NCBI RefSeq assembly: GCF_014251555.1
Contig: NZ_CP059190.1
Span: 44,701-108,700 of the forward strand
DNA length: 64,000 bases
Direction of reading: 5' to 3'
From: Blattabacterium cuenoti
GTDB taxonomy: Bacteria > Bacteroidota > Bacteroidia > Flavobacteriales > Blattabacteriaceae
The stretch's first letter is position 1, and the number at the start of each line of letters is the position of its first letter. The translations under genes and the position numbers were made by a program. Shown here in pieces: positions 54,355 through 63,532 of this stretch. Below the pieces are notes generated by a model. The model was given only the letters and a program-made list of their open reading frames with translations. It ran no database searches and had not been told where the DNA came from.

Positions 54355-56049
54355 ATGGAAAAAAAGTTATTCTCCGGTTCAGAAATAGTAATAAAAGCAC
54401 TCTTACATGAAGAGGTAGAATACATATTCGGTTATCCAGGTGGAGCGATTATGCCTATTTATGATTCTTTACACGACTATTTAAATTTAGTTTCGCATAT
54501 TTTGATGCGTCACGAACAAGGATCTATTCATGCAGCACAAGGATATGCTAGAGCAACTGGAAAAATAGGTGTATGTTTCACTACTTCAGGTCCAGGAGCT
54601 ACTAATTTGATTACTGGATTAGCAGATGCCTTGATAGATAGTACTCCTCTTGTTTGTATTACTGGACAAGTATCTTCTCATTTATTGGGAACCGATGCGT
54701 TTCAAGAAACAAATATTATAGATATTTCTATTCCTGTAACTAAATGGAATACTCAAGTATTAAAAGCTCAAGATATTTGTCAATCAATTCAAAAAGGATT
54801 TTTTATAGCTAAAAAAGGAAGACCAGGACCTGTATTGATAGATATCACTAAAGATGCTCAATTTCAAAAAGCTGAATTTCATTATCAACGTTGTAAATAC
54901 ATAAAAAATTTTCATCCATATCCTTGTATAGAGGAAAAAAGAATAATAGAAGCTGCGAATTTAATCAACACAGCTAAAAGACCTTTGATTCTTGTAGGTC
55001 AAGGAGTCATTTTAGCTGAAGCAGAAGAAGAATTTAAAAAATTTGTTGAAAAAACAGGAATTCCAGTAGCTAGTACTTTATTAGGATTAGGGGCTTTGGA
55101 TAGTGATCACCATCTATATGTAGGAATGTTAGGTATGCATGGAAATTATGCTCCAAATATTTTAACCAATCAATGTGATATTCTTATTGCAATAGGGATG
55201 CGTTTTGATGATCGTGTCACAGGAGATGTCAAAAAATATGCAAAACAAGCTAAAATCATTCATTTAGAAATTGATTCTTCAGAAGTTAATAAGAATATAT
55301 TATGTCATATTCCGATTTTAGGAGATTGCAAATCTTCTTTAAAAAAATTAATGAACTATGTGAATGGATCGACTCATGAAGAATGGATCGAAAAGTTTTG
55401 TAGTCTAAAAGAAAAAGAAAAAAATGTAGTCATACAAGGTGATCTTAACCCAAAAAAAAAAGGAATGACTATGGGTGAGGTAATTAAGTGGATTAATCAA
55501 TATAAACAAAAAAATGCTATTCTTGTAACTGATGTAGGACAACATCAAATGATAGCTTCAAGATATTTCAATTTTACCTACAAAAAAAGTCAAATAACTT
55601 CTGGAGGATTGGGGACAATGGGTTTTGCTTTACCTGCTTCAATAGGAGCTAAATTAGGAGCGAAAAATAGACAAGTTATTTGTATTGTAGGAGACGGAGG
55701 GATTCAAATGACAATACAAGAGATGGGGGCCATTTTACAAAATGATATTCCTGTAAAAATTATATTGCTGAATAATAATTTTTTGGGAATGGTACGTCAA
55801 TGGCAACAACTTTTTTTTGATAAACGTTATTCGTGTACAGAATTAATTAATCCAGATTTCATAAAGTTAGCTAATGCTTATAAAATAAAAGCAAAAAAAG
55901 TAGGCAAAAGAGAAGAATTAAAAGAATCTATAAAAAAAGCATTGAATAATGAAAAAGCTTTTTTGTTAGAAGTTGTAATAGAAAGAGAAGACAATGTTTT
56001 TCCTATGATTCCTGCAGGAGCAGCTGTAGATGAAATTCGTTTAACATAA
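54355..56049 (+). CDS. ilvB: Acetolactate synthase large (catalytic) subunit
   Basis: ThDP enzyme that makes acetolactate or acetohydroxybutyrate. The 564-residue protein has YIFGYPGGAIMPIYD, the catalytic Glu in MRHEQGSIHAAQGYARATG (about 47-65), FAD-binding central domain segments, and the ThDP motif from GDGGIQMTIQEMG to LLNNNFLGMVRQWQ. A run of 10 A lies in frame near 55450. Complete. Confidence 0.96.
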   Translation: MEKKLFSGSEIVIKALLHEEVEYIFGYPGGAIMPIYDSLHDYLNLVSHILMRHEQGSIHAAQGYARATGKIGVCFTTSGPGATNLITGLADALIDSTPLVCITGQVSSHLLGTDAFQETNIIDISIPVTKWNTQVLKAQDICQSIQKGFFIAKKGRPGPVLIDITKDAQFQKAEFHYQRCKYIKNFHPYPCIEEKRIIEAANLINTAKRPLILVGQGVILAEAEEEFKKFVEKTGIPVASTLLGLGALDSDHHLYVGMLGMHGNYAPNILTNQCDILIAIGMRFDDRVTGDVKKYAKQAKIIHLEIDSSEVNKNILCHIPILGDCKSSLKKLMNYVNGSTHEEWIEKFCSLKEKEKNVVIQGDLNPKKKGMTMGEVIKWINQYKQKNAILVTDVGQHQMIASRYFNFTYKKSQITSGGLGTMGFALPASIGAKLGAKNRQVICIVGDGGIQMTIQEMGAILQNDIPVKIILLNNNFLGMVRQWQQLFFDKRYSCTELINPDFIKLANAYKIKAKKVGKREELKESIKKALNNEKAFLLEVVIEREDNVFPMIPAGAAVDEIRLT

Positions 56050-56069
56050 TTAAAAAATATTTATATACT

Positions 56070-56372
56070 ATGAAGCATCAATTCAGAGTAATAATTTTAG
56101 GAGAAAGAGAAACAAGATTATTGAGTAGAATCCTTATTTTATTGAATAGAAGAAATTTGAAAACTAATCATATCAACGTATCTAGTAATGAAACTATTGG
56201 AAATGTTCAATATGTTCTAGATTTAGAATGTCAAGAAGAACAGTTGATTAAAGTTAAAAAATTAATTGAAAAATTAATTGGGATCATTCATGTTTATTCT
56301 TCTAGAATAGAAGAAAAAAATTCTAGAAAAAATTCATGGAAAAAAATAGATTTACCGCTAGCAACATATTAA
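56070..56372 (+). CDS. ilvN: Acetolactate synthase small subunit, ACT domain only, valine-site residues replaced
   Basis: Regulatory subunit that normally activates IlvB and imposes valine feedback. At 100 residues it holds one ACT domain (about 4-80) and lacks the C-terminal domain of flavobacterial homologues near 170 residues. Aligned without gaps to E. coli IlvH (offset 2), the valine-binding residues Asn11, Gly14 and Asn29 correspond to Arg13, Arg16 and Lys31. Mutating those E. coli positions gives valine resistance. The subunit therefore looks unable to bind valine, although it may still activate the enzyme. Position between ilvB and ilvC confirms identity. Confidence 0.88.
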   Translation: MKHQFRVIILGERETRLLSRILILLNRRNLKTNHINVSSNETIGNVQYVLDLECQEEQLIKVKKLIEKLIGIIHVYSSRIEEKNSRKNSWKKIDLPLATY

Positions 56373-56386
56373 ATTAAATAAAAATC

Positions 56387-57439
56387 ATGAAAATTAAATT
56401 TGGATCTGTAGAAGAAACTATTGTAACAAGAGAAGAATTTCCATTATCAAAAGCTAGAGAAATATTAAAAAAAGAAACTATTTCTATACTAGGATATGGT
56501 GTTCAAGGTCCTGGACAATCTCTCAATTTGAAAGACAATGGATTTCAAGTTATTGTAGGACAAAGAAAAAATTCTATTTCTTGGGAAAAAGCACTAAAAG
56601 ATGGATGGATAGAAGGAAAAGATCTTTTTTCTTTAGAAGAAGCTTCTGAAAAAGGGACTATACTCATGTATCTATTATCAGATGCAGGTCAAATCTCTTT
56701 TTGGCCAACTCTTTCTAGATATCTCACTAAAGGAAAATCTTTATATTTTTCGCATGGATTTGGATTAACTTTTTGTGAAAAAACAAAAATATATCCATCT
56801 AAAGATATAGATATTTTTTTAGTAGCTCCTAAAGGATCAGGAACTAGTTTAAGAAGACTTTTTTTACAAGGAAAAGGAATTAATTCTAGTTATGCTATTT
56901 ATCAAGATTTTAGTGGTAAAAGTTTAGAAAAAGCTTTATCCATTGGGATAGGAATAGGATCTGGATATTTGTTTGAAACCAGTTTTAAAAATGAAGTATA
57001 CTCTGATTTAGTGGGAGAAAGAGGGACTTTAATGGGAGCTATACAAGGAATTTTTTCTGCACAATATCAAATGTTAAGAGAAAAAGGTCATTCCCCTTCA
57101 GAATCTTTTAACGAAACTGTAGAAGAACTAACTCAAAGTCTAATGCCATTAGTAGCGGAAAAAGGAATGGATTGGATGTATGATAATTGTTCTACAACGG
57201 CACAAAGAGGAGCTTTAGATTGGTGGAAAAAATTTAGAGATGTTACATACCCAATATTTAAAGAACTATATCATGAAGTTTCTTCTGGAAATGAGGCTGA
57301 AAGAATTATTAAAGCTAATAGTGATATAGATTACAGAATAAAGTTAAAAAAAGAGTTGCAAGATCTTAAAAAAAGTGAATTATGGGAAGTAGGATCAATT
57401 ATTCGTGATCTTAGACCAGAGAATAAACATAAAAAATAG
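56387..57439 (+). CDS. ilvC: Ketol-acid reductoisomerase, class I length
   Basis: Isomerises and reduces acetolactate using NAD(P)H. The 350-residue protein has the Rossmann start ILGYGVQGPGQSLNLKDNG with the cofactor loop VGQRK, then FLVAPKGSGTSLRR. The Mg-binding acidic helices lie in SDLVGERGTLMGAIQG and the following C-terminal knotted domain. It is the short form, not the about 490-residue enterobacterial class II form. Confidence 0.94.
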   Translation: MKIKFGSVEETIVTREEFPLSKAREILKKETISILGYGVQGPGQSLNLKDNGFQVIVGQRKNSISWEKALKDGWIEGKDLFSLEEASEKGTILMYLLSDAGQISFWPTLSRYLTKGKSLYFSHGFGLTFCEKTKIYPSKDIDIFLVAPKGSGTSLRRLFLQGKGINSSYAIYQDFSGKSLEKALSIGIGIGSGYLFETSFKNEVYSDLVGERGTLMGAIQGIFSAQYQMLREKGHSPSESFNETVEELTQSLMPLVAEKGMDWMYDNCSTTAQRGALDWWKKFRDVTYPIFKELYHEVSSGNEAERIIKANSDIDYRIKLKKELQDLKKSELWEVGSIIRDLRPENKHKK

Positions 57440-57504
57440 TTGGTTTTTTAAATTAACTAATCAAAAATTACACTTTTTATTATTTTTAAAGGATTTTTAA
57501 AAGA

Positions 57505-58770
57505 TTGAAAAATAGATTAAAAGGTTACTTTCCTTCTTATAAAGAAGTAATCAGAGCTAAAAATGTATTAAAAGATATCATTTATGAAACTCCGTTACAG
57601 AGAAATTCTCTTTTATCAGAAAAATATAAAGCTAATGTTTTTTTAAAAAGAGAAGATTTACAAATTATACGTTCATATAAAATTAGAGGAGCCTATAACA
57701 AAATAAAAAGTCTCTCTCACACAGAGTTAAAAAAAGGAATAATGTGCGCTAGTGCAGGAAATCATGCACAAGGTGTAGCCTATTCTTGTCATATATTAAA
57801 GATACCAGGAAAAATTTATATGCCTAGTACTACCCCCAAACAAAAAATAGAAAGAGTAAAAATGTTTGGAAAAGAATATATTGAGATTATTTTGATTGGA
57901 GATACTTTTGATGCGGTTAGTTATGAAGCGATGAAGGATTGCAAAAAGAATGCAAAAATTTTTATTCATCCTTTTGATGATATTAAAATTATTGAAGGAC
58001 AAGCTACTGTGGGATTAGAGATTTTACAACAATCCATTTCAAATATAGATTATGTTTTTATTCCTATTGGAGGAGGAGGTTTAGCTTCTGGTGTAGGAAG
58101 TCATTTTAAAGAATTTAGTCCAAAAACTAAAATTATAGGAGTAGAACCTCAAGGAGCTCCATCTATGAGTTTTTCTTTAAAAAAAGGAAAAGTCGTAGAG
58201 TTAGAAACAATAGATAGATTTATTGATGGAGCATCAGTAAAAAAAGTAGGAGAATTAAATTTTAATATATGTAATCAAATATTATATGATATCAAAACAG
58301 TTCCAGAAGGAAAAGTTTGTACAACTATTCTAGATTTATATAATTTAGAAGCCATTGTCGCAGAACCAGCTGGAGCTCTTTCAATAGCAGCTTTAGATTT
58401 TTATTCTGAAAAAATCAAAGGAAAAACTATTGTTTGTATTTTAAGTGGGGGGAATAATGATATTACTAGAACGGAAGAAATACGAGAAAGATCTCTTTTG
58501 TATGAAGAGAGAAAGCATTATTTTATAGTTAAATTTCCACAAAGAGCTGGAGCTTTAAAAGAATTTGTTAATAATATTTTAGGCCCAAAAGACGATATTG
58601 CCTATTTCGAATATTCCAAAAAAACTTCCAAAGAAGAAGGACCTGCTGTAATAGGAATAGAATTATCTGATAAAAATGAGTTTTCAGCATTATTAGGAAG
58701 AATGAAAAGGTATAAAGTTCATTTTCAATATTTAAATCAGAATCCTGATTTATTTCGTGTTCTGATATAA
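57505..58770 (+). CDS. ilvA: Threonine dehydratase (biosynthetic, with regulatory domain)
   Basis: PLP enzyme that makes 2-oxobutyrate for isoleucine. The 421-residue protein has the Schiff-base lysine in RSYKIRGAYNK, SAGNHAQGVAYSC, the PLP phosphate loop IPIGGGGLASG, and one ACT-like C-terminal domain (about 335-421, FPQRAGALKEFV). The regulatory domain is kept, in contrast to the reduced IlvN. The only start in frame is TTG 57505; a stop lies 18 bases upstream and no ATG precedes the core. Confidence 0.93.
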   Translation: MKNRLKGYFPSYKEVIRAKNVLKDIIYETPLQRNSLLSEKYKANVFLKREDLQIIRSYKIRGAYNKIKSLSHTELKKGIMCASAGNHAQGVAYSCHILKIPGKIYMPSTTPKQKIERVKMFGKEYIEIILIGDTFDAVSYEAMKDCKKNAKIFIHPFDDIKIIEGQATVGLEILQQSISNIDYVFIPIGGGGLASGVGSHFKEFSPKTKIIGVEPQGAPSMSFSLKKGKVVELETIDRFIDGASVKKVGELNFNICNQILYDIKTVPEGKVCTTILDLYNLEAIVAEPAGALSIAALDFYSEKIKGKTIVCILSGGNNDITRTEEIRERSLLYEERKHYFIVKFPQRAGALKEFVNNILGPKDDIAYFEYSKKTSKEEGPAVIGIELSDKNEFSALLGRMKRYKVHFQYLNQNPDLFRVLI

Positions 58771-58778
58771 ATTAATTG

Positions 58779-58868
58779 TACCCACGACTGGATTTGAACC
58801 AGCACATCCTAATTTAATTGGATACCACCCCCTCAAAGTGGCGTGTCTACCATTTTCACCACGTGGGC
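58779..58868 (-). tRNA. tRNA-Leu (anticodon GAG)
   Basis: On the minus strand the acceptor GCCCACG (58868-58862) pairs with CGTGGGT (58786-58780), with discriminator A at 58779. The anticodon stem CCACT/GGTGG encloses the loop TTGAGGG, so the anticodon is GAG (58834-58832) and reads CUC/CUU. A long variable arm (ATCC...GGAT) and a standard T arm (GGTTCAAATCC) mark a class II tRNA. CCA is not encoded. Confidence 0.95.
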
Positions 58869-58968
58869 TGAAAACAAGGTTAGGAAAATAAAGAACAAGA
58901 AAAAATTGTTTCTTTACATTCCAAATATATAATAAATTATTGGAATTTTATCAAAAAAAAATATGATC

Positions 58969-58976
58969 TATCTTTG
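58969..58976 (+). promoter_or_regulatory. Candidate -7 element for dapB
   Basis: TATCTTTG is an exact TAnnTTTG match. It ends 1 base before ATG 58978 and 28 before ATG 59005. If used, transcription starts after the first ATG, which favours 59005 as the translation start. Confidence 0.4.
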
Positions 58977-59004
58977 AATGAATTTTAAAAAAATAAATAA
59001 TTCT

Positions 59005-59709
59005 ATGAATATAGCAATAATAGGGTATGGAAAAATGGGAAAAGCTATAGAAAAAATAGCAAAGATTAGAAATCATAAAATTTCATTGTGTTATGATGAA
59101 ACTCCTTCTCCATTTTTATTGAAAGATTCAGATGTAGCAATAGAGTTTAGTCAACCTGATTCTGCTTTTAATAATGTAAAAATTTGCATAGAAAATAATG
59201 TTCCCACAGTATGTGGAACTACAGGGTGGATGGAAAAATTTGAACTTATTAAAAAAATATGTCTAGAAAAAAATGGCTCTTTCTTGTATTCTTCCAATTT
59301 TAGTATTGGAATGAATATTTTTTTTGAAATTAATAAAAAATTATCAAAACTGTTATCTCCATTTTCTGAAAATTATGAAGTAAAAATTGAGGAAATTCAT
59401 CATAAAGAAAAAATAGATAGACCTAGTGGAACTGCTATATCCTTGGCAAAGGATATCATTAAGAACAGGATGAAAAAAACATGGGTTTTAGATGAAAAAA
59501 AAACAAAAAATCAAATTTTAATTTTTTCAAAAAGACTCGAAAACGTAGCAGGAACACATGTTGTGAAATATGAATCTCAAATAGAAGATATCAAAATACA
59601 ACACAACGCTCATAGCAGAGAAGGGTTTGCTATTGGAGCTGTCATTGCCGCAGAATGGATTAAAAACAAAAATGGTATTTTTTCTATGAAAGAAGTATTA
59701 GAAATATAA
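59005..59709 (+). CDS. dapB: 4-hydroxy-tetrahydrodipicolinate reductase
   Basis: Diaminopimelate and lysine pathway enzyme. From ATG 59005 it has about 234 residues and starts directly with the dinucleotide-binding MNIAIIGYGKMGKAIEK, as relatives do. VCGTTGW, SSNFSIGMNIFFEI and the catalytic EIHHKEKIDRPSGTA are present. The frame extends 9 codons up to ATG 58978, but a candidate -7 element ends just before that codon. lepB follows 15 bases after the stop. Lysine supply to the host and peptidoglycan precursors are the likely uses. Confidence 0.93.
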   Translation: MNIAIIGYGKMGKAIEKIAKIRNHKISLCYDETPSPFLLKDSDVAIEFSQPDSAFNNVKICIENNVPTVCGTTGWMEKFELIKKICLEKNGSFLYSSNFSIGMNIFFEINKKLSKLLSPFSENYEVKIEEIHHKEKIDRPSGTAISLAKDIIKNRMKKTWVLDEKKTKNQILIFSKRLENVAGTHVVKYESQIEDIKIQHNAHSREGFAIGAVIAAEWIKNKNGIFSMKEVLEI

Positions 59710-59724
59710 AAATATTTTTATTTT

Positions 59725-61107
59725 ATGCACCAATATTTTGTTTTTAGTGGTGTTTTTTTGTTTTTTGAATATCTTATTCATATTTTAGGAACATGGAGAT
59801 TTTATCAAAAATCCGGAATTAACTCCTGGAAAATTTTTATTCCTATATATAATATTTTCATTCTTTTAAAAACTTACAATCGATCTAGATGGTATCTATT
59901 TCTCTTATTAACTCCATTAACAAGTATTATTTTGCTTTTTATTTTGTGGATGGATTTGATTCGTTTTTTTGGAAGAGGAAGAAAAAAAGACATTCTTTTA
60001 CTCTTTTTTTCTGCCGGTTTATATATTTTTTACATCAATTTTTTTGAAAAAATTCAAAAAATAGAAAAAATAAAAAAAAAAGAAGATCACACAGGAATAT
60101 TATTGGCTATCATTTTTTCTTTTATCACACATACTTATATAATTCAACCTTTTGTAATCCCTACTTCTTCTATGGAAAGGACCTTATTAGTAGGAGATTT
60201 CATACTAGTCAGTAAAATTCATTATGGGTTACGAATGCCAATGTCTCCTATTTCCATTCCTTTTACACATAATAACATTATTGGAAATGTAAAATCTTAT
60301 ATATCTATTTTACAATGGCCTTATTTTCGTTTCCATTCCGTACAATCTATACAAAGAAATGATATAGTTGTCTTTAATTTTCCTAAAGATTCTAATCATC
60401 AAGTTATAGATAGAAAAGATCATTATATTAAACGTTGTATAGGTTTGCCAGGTGATTTAATTTCTATTAAAAAAGGAGTTTTATTTGTCAATCATAGAAA
60501 AGAAAATTTTTTTCCAGAAAAGCAACAAGCTTATTTGATTAAAACGGAAAACGTTCCTTTAAATATAGAATATCTTAAAAATGAAATGGATATTGAAGAT
60601 ATTGAATTGATTGAAGAAAAAAATGATGAATATTTTTATCAAATTATGTTAACCAAAAAAAAAGCAATTCAAATAAAGAATTTGTTTGACAATGTAGTTT
60701 TTATAAAAAAGAATATTTTTCCAACTTACTTTCAAGAAGATTATATATTTCATTCTGGTTGGAATAGAGATTTTTTTGGTCCATTACATATTCCTAAAAA
60801 AGGAGAATTAATTAAATTAAATTTAAAAAATCTTCATATTTATAATGAAATTATTACTTATGAAAAAGGAAAAATAATCAATGATCCTTCAGAAAAGTAC
60901 TATAAAATAAAAAATAATTACTATTTCATGATGGGAGACAATAGACACAATTCATATGACTCTCGTTATTGGGGTTTTGTTCCAGAAGATCATGTAGTAG
61001 GAAAACCCATATTGATATGGATGAGTATCGATTGGGATAGAAAAAATCCTTTTAATTTTTTCAGTTGGAAATTACGTTGGAATCGTATTATGAAAACAAT
61101 AAACTGA
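59725..61107 (+). CDS. lepB: Signal peptidase I
   Basis: Cleaves signal peptides at the periplasmic face. The 460-residue protein is the long bacteroidete form: several N-terminal helices, catalytic Ser in PTSSMERTLLVGDFILVSK (about 150), catalytic Lys in HYIKRCIGLPGD (about 236), a large inserted domain, and the C-terminal box MGDNRHNSYDSRYWGFVP. Convergent with the rhomboid gene with a 7-base gap. Confidence 0.93.
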   Translation: MHQYFVFSGVFLFFEYLIHILGTWRFYQKSGINSWKIFIPIYNIFILLKTYNRSRWYLFLLLTPLTSIILLFILWMDLIRFFGRGRKKDILLLFFSAGLYIFYINFFEKIQKIEKIKKKEDHTGILLAIIFSFITHTYIIQPFVIPTSSMERTLLVGDFILVSKIHYGLRMPMSPISIPFTHNNIIGNVKSYISILQWPYFRFHSVQSIQRNDIVVFNFPKDSNHQVIDRKDHYIKRCIGLPGDLISIKKGVLFVNHRKENFFPEKQQAYLIKTENVPLNIEYLKNEMDIEDIELIEEKNDEYFYQIMLTKKKAIQIKNLFDNVVFIKKNIFPTYFQEDYIFHSGWNRDFFGPLHIPKKGELIKLNLKNLHIYNEIITYEKGKIINDPSEKYYKIKNNYYFMMGDNRHNSYDSRYWGFVPEDHVVGKPILIWMSIDWDRKNPFNFFSWKLRWNRIMKTIN

Positions 61108-61114
61108 CTTAGTT

Positions 61115-61807
61115 TTAAACATTAAATTTTAAAAAAAAACTTCCTATAAAATAACCAGATAAAATCCCCCCAATATGGGCAAAATGAGCGACTCCAGGTG
61201 CTAAATTGAAAATGGATGAGGTCAAACTTCCAAAAATAAAAATTATAAGAGCTTTTCTAACTGCAATTGGAAAAGGAAAAGGAAGGATAAAAATTTTATG
61301 TTCTGGAAAAAATTTAGCAAAAGCTCCCACTATTCCACTTACGGCACCAGAAGCTCCCATCATAGGAGAATACATGGAACTATAAAGATTAATTTTTTGT
61401 TCTTCATTTAGATAATCCAATGTTCTTCTGGCTAGTGAAAAGTCTAAGGTTTGAACAAAATAATACATTACGCTAGTATTGAAAATTATTTGGAAAAATG
61501 CGGCAAAAATTCCTGATAAAAAATATATTATTAGGAATTTTTTGATTCCTAATAAAGTTTCTATTTGCCCTCCAAACATAAACAAAGCTAACATATTGAA
61601 AATTATATGTAAAAATAGACGTTTGGAATGTATAAACATATGAGTTAAAATTTGATATAATTCAAATCGTTCATCCAAAGGATGATACAAAGAAAGTATA
61701 TCTTCTATTTTATATTGTGAAAAAACAAAAACAGCTGTATATACAAGAATATTAATACTAATTAAATGTTTTACAGCATCTGACTTGAAATTCGTATAAA
61801 AATTCAC
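61115..61807 (-). CDS. Rhomboid family intramembrane serine protease
   Basis: A 230-residue protein with about six membrane helices. Rhomboid features are an HxxxN-like helix (HIIFNMLALFMFGG), the catalytic Ser in MGASGAVSGIVGAF (about 150) and the catalytic His in VAHFAHIGGILSGYFIG near the C-terminus. Substrates are unknown. It starts 3 bases after mutL ends, so the two are probably cotranscribed. Confidence 0.9.
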   Translation of the reverse strand: MNFYTNFKSDAVKHLISINILVYTAVFVFSQYKIEDILSLYHPLDERFELYQILTHMFIHSKRLFLHIIFNMLALFMFGGQIETLLGIKKFLIIYFLSGIFAAFFQIIFNTSVMYYFVQTLDFSLARRTLDYLNEEQKINLYSSMYSPMMGASGAVSGIVGAFAKFFPEHKIFILPFPFPIAVRKALIIFIFGSLTSSIFNLAPGVAHFAHIGGILSGYFIGSFFLKFNV

Positions 61808-61810
61808 TTT

Positions 61811-63532
61811 TTAAAAAAAATTTTTTCTTAAAACAAAAAATATAAGATCTCCTGAATCCGTATAATTTGGATTATGGCAAGAAAATAAATCTCTAATTAA
61901 ACATTCCATTTTATCAGGGTATAACTCTGTTCCGTATTTGATAGATGCGGATTTAGATATTGATTGAATAAGTATTTTTTTGTTCTTTTTTTCTCCTTTA
62001 ATGAAATTATATTTTAAAATATTTTGAAAGATTTCAATCAAAATATTTTGATGTATATTTTCAGGAATAGAATACAAATAAGCTGACTCATTACAGAAAT
62101 ATAAATGAAATCCAAAATTAATCAAATCATCTTTTATATTTTTTAAAGAAATGAATTCTTTTTTCAAAAGTCTTACTTTTATAGGAAAAAGAAACTGTTG
62201 ACTTATTAAGTTTTTTTTTCTTAAAAAAAATTCAAATAAGATGTTCTGATGAGCTCTGTGTTGATCTACTAATATGATATATTCATTATTCAATGCAAAA
62301 ATTATGTATTTTCTATTAATCTGAAGAGTTTTTATTCTTTTTTCATTAGAAATATAACTAGATAATTGATTTGTTAAATGAACATTTCTGTTAAAAATAG
62401 AAAAATCATTTAATCGTAACCAATTTTCTAATTGAATTACTTTTTCTTTATAAGAAAGTTCTTCAAAATAAAAATCATTCAAAAAAGAGTCTTTAGAATT
62501 GCCATATAACAGAACATCAGAATTTTTCAATTTTTTGTTTTTAACTTCATATTGACAAAACAAAATATTTTTGATTTCCTGTTGAATCATACAACCAATA
62601 ACCTCTTCTTCCTCTAATTTAACTTCTTTTTTTGCAGGGTGTATATTCCAATTTATTAAACTTGAATCTATATGAATAAAAATAAAATAAGAAACTGTTT
62701 TCAAATTTTTCAAAAAACCATCATAAGCATGAATAATTTTTTTGTGCAAAAGTAAATGTGTAACACAACGTTGATTAACCAATATAAACTGGTTCCCTTT
62801 TTTTATAGAAGGATCTGGAACACTCACAAATCCTTCGACTATCATTCTGTTTTTTTTTATTAAAATAGGTGTTAATATTTTATTTTTGTTTTTAAAAATT
62901 TCTTTAATTCTTTCTCTTAAAGAAACTTCTTGAAAAGAAAAAACAATTTTGTCATTATGATAAAAACGATAAATAATATTTCTATGTGCTAAAACTATTT
63001 TATAAAATTCATGAACAATATGTTTAAATTCTATTCGTGAAGATTTTAAAAATTGCCTTCTAGCAGGAAGTTTATAGAAAATATTTTTGACCGAAATCCT
63101 TGTTCCTTTAAGCATATTTATAGGAATTTCTTCTTTTATTTTCCCTTCTTCTACAAAAAGGTGAATTCCCACTACATCCTCTTTATTTTTAGTTTGTATT
63201 TCTAATTGAGAAATAAGAGCAATGGAAGCCAAGGCTTCTCCTCTAAATCCTTTTGTGCTAATTTGAAAAATATCATCAGCTTTTTTTATTTTTGAAGTAG
63301 CATATCTCTGAATACTCATTTTTGCATCATTTATACTCATTCCGTCTCCATCATCTATTAACTGAATTAACGTTTTTCCTGAATCTTTTATAAAAATATC
63401 GATCATTTTTGCATTTGCATCTATTGCATTTTCTAAAAGTTCTCTTAAAACAGAAGAAGGACGTTGTATAACTTCTCCTGCAGCTATTTGACTGATCACA
63501 TTTACAGGCAAAAATTGAATAATATCTTTCAT
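61811..63532 (-). CDS. mutL: DNA mismatch repair protein MutL
   Basis: Mismatch-repair GHKL ATPase, 573 residues. The N-terminal ATPase motifs are LLENAIDANAKMIDI, DDGDGM and TKGFRGEALASI, and the linker has NWNIHPAKKEVKL. The C-terminal dimerisation domain contains VDQHRAHQNILFEF, which is not a full DQHA(X)2E(X)4E endonuclease motif; I believe this is usual in Bacteroidota. The ATG overlaps the stop of ribH upstream by 4 bases. Confidence 0.94.
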   Translation of the reverse strand: MKDIIQFLPVNVISQIAAGEVIQRPSSVLRELLENAIDANAKMIDIFIKDSGKTLIQLIDDGDGMSINDAKMSIQRYATSKIKKADDIFQISTKGFRGEALASIALISQLEIQTKNKEDVVGIHLFVEEGKIKEEIPINMLKGTRISVKNIFYKLPARRQFLKSSRIEFKHIVHEFYKIVLAHRNIIYRFYHNDKIVFSFQEVSLRERIKEIFKNKNKILTPILIKKNRMIVEGFVSVPDPSIKKGNQFILVNQRCVTHLLLHKKIIHAYDGFLKNLKTVSYFIFIHIDSSLINWNIHPAKKEVKLEEEEVIGCMIQQEIKNILFCQYEVKNKKLKNSDVLLYGNSKDSFLNDFYFEELSYKEKVIQLENWLRLNDFSIFNRNVHLTNQLSSYISNEKRIKTLQINRKYIIFALNNEYIILVDQHRAHQNILFEFFLRKKNLISQQFLFPIKVRLLKKEFISLKNIKDDLINFGFHLYFCNESAYLYSIPENIHQNILIEIFQNILKYNFIKGEKKNKKILIQSISKSASIKYGTELYPDKMECLIRDLFSCHNPNYTDSGDLIFFVLRKNFF

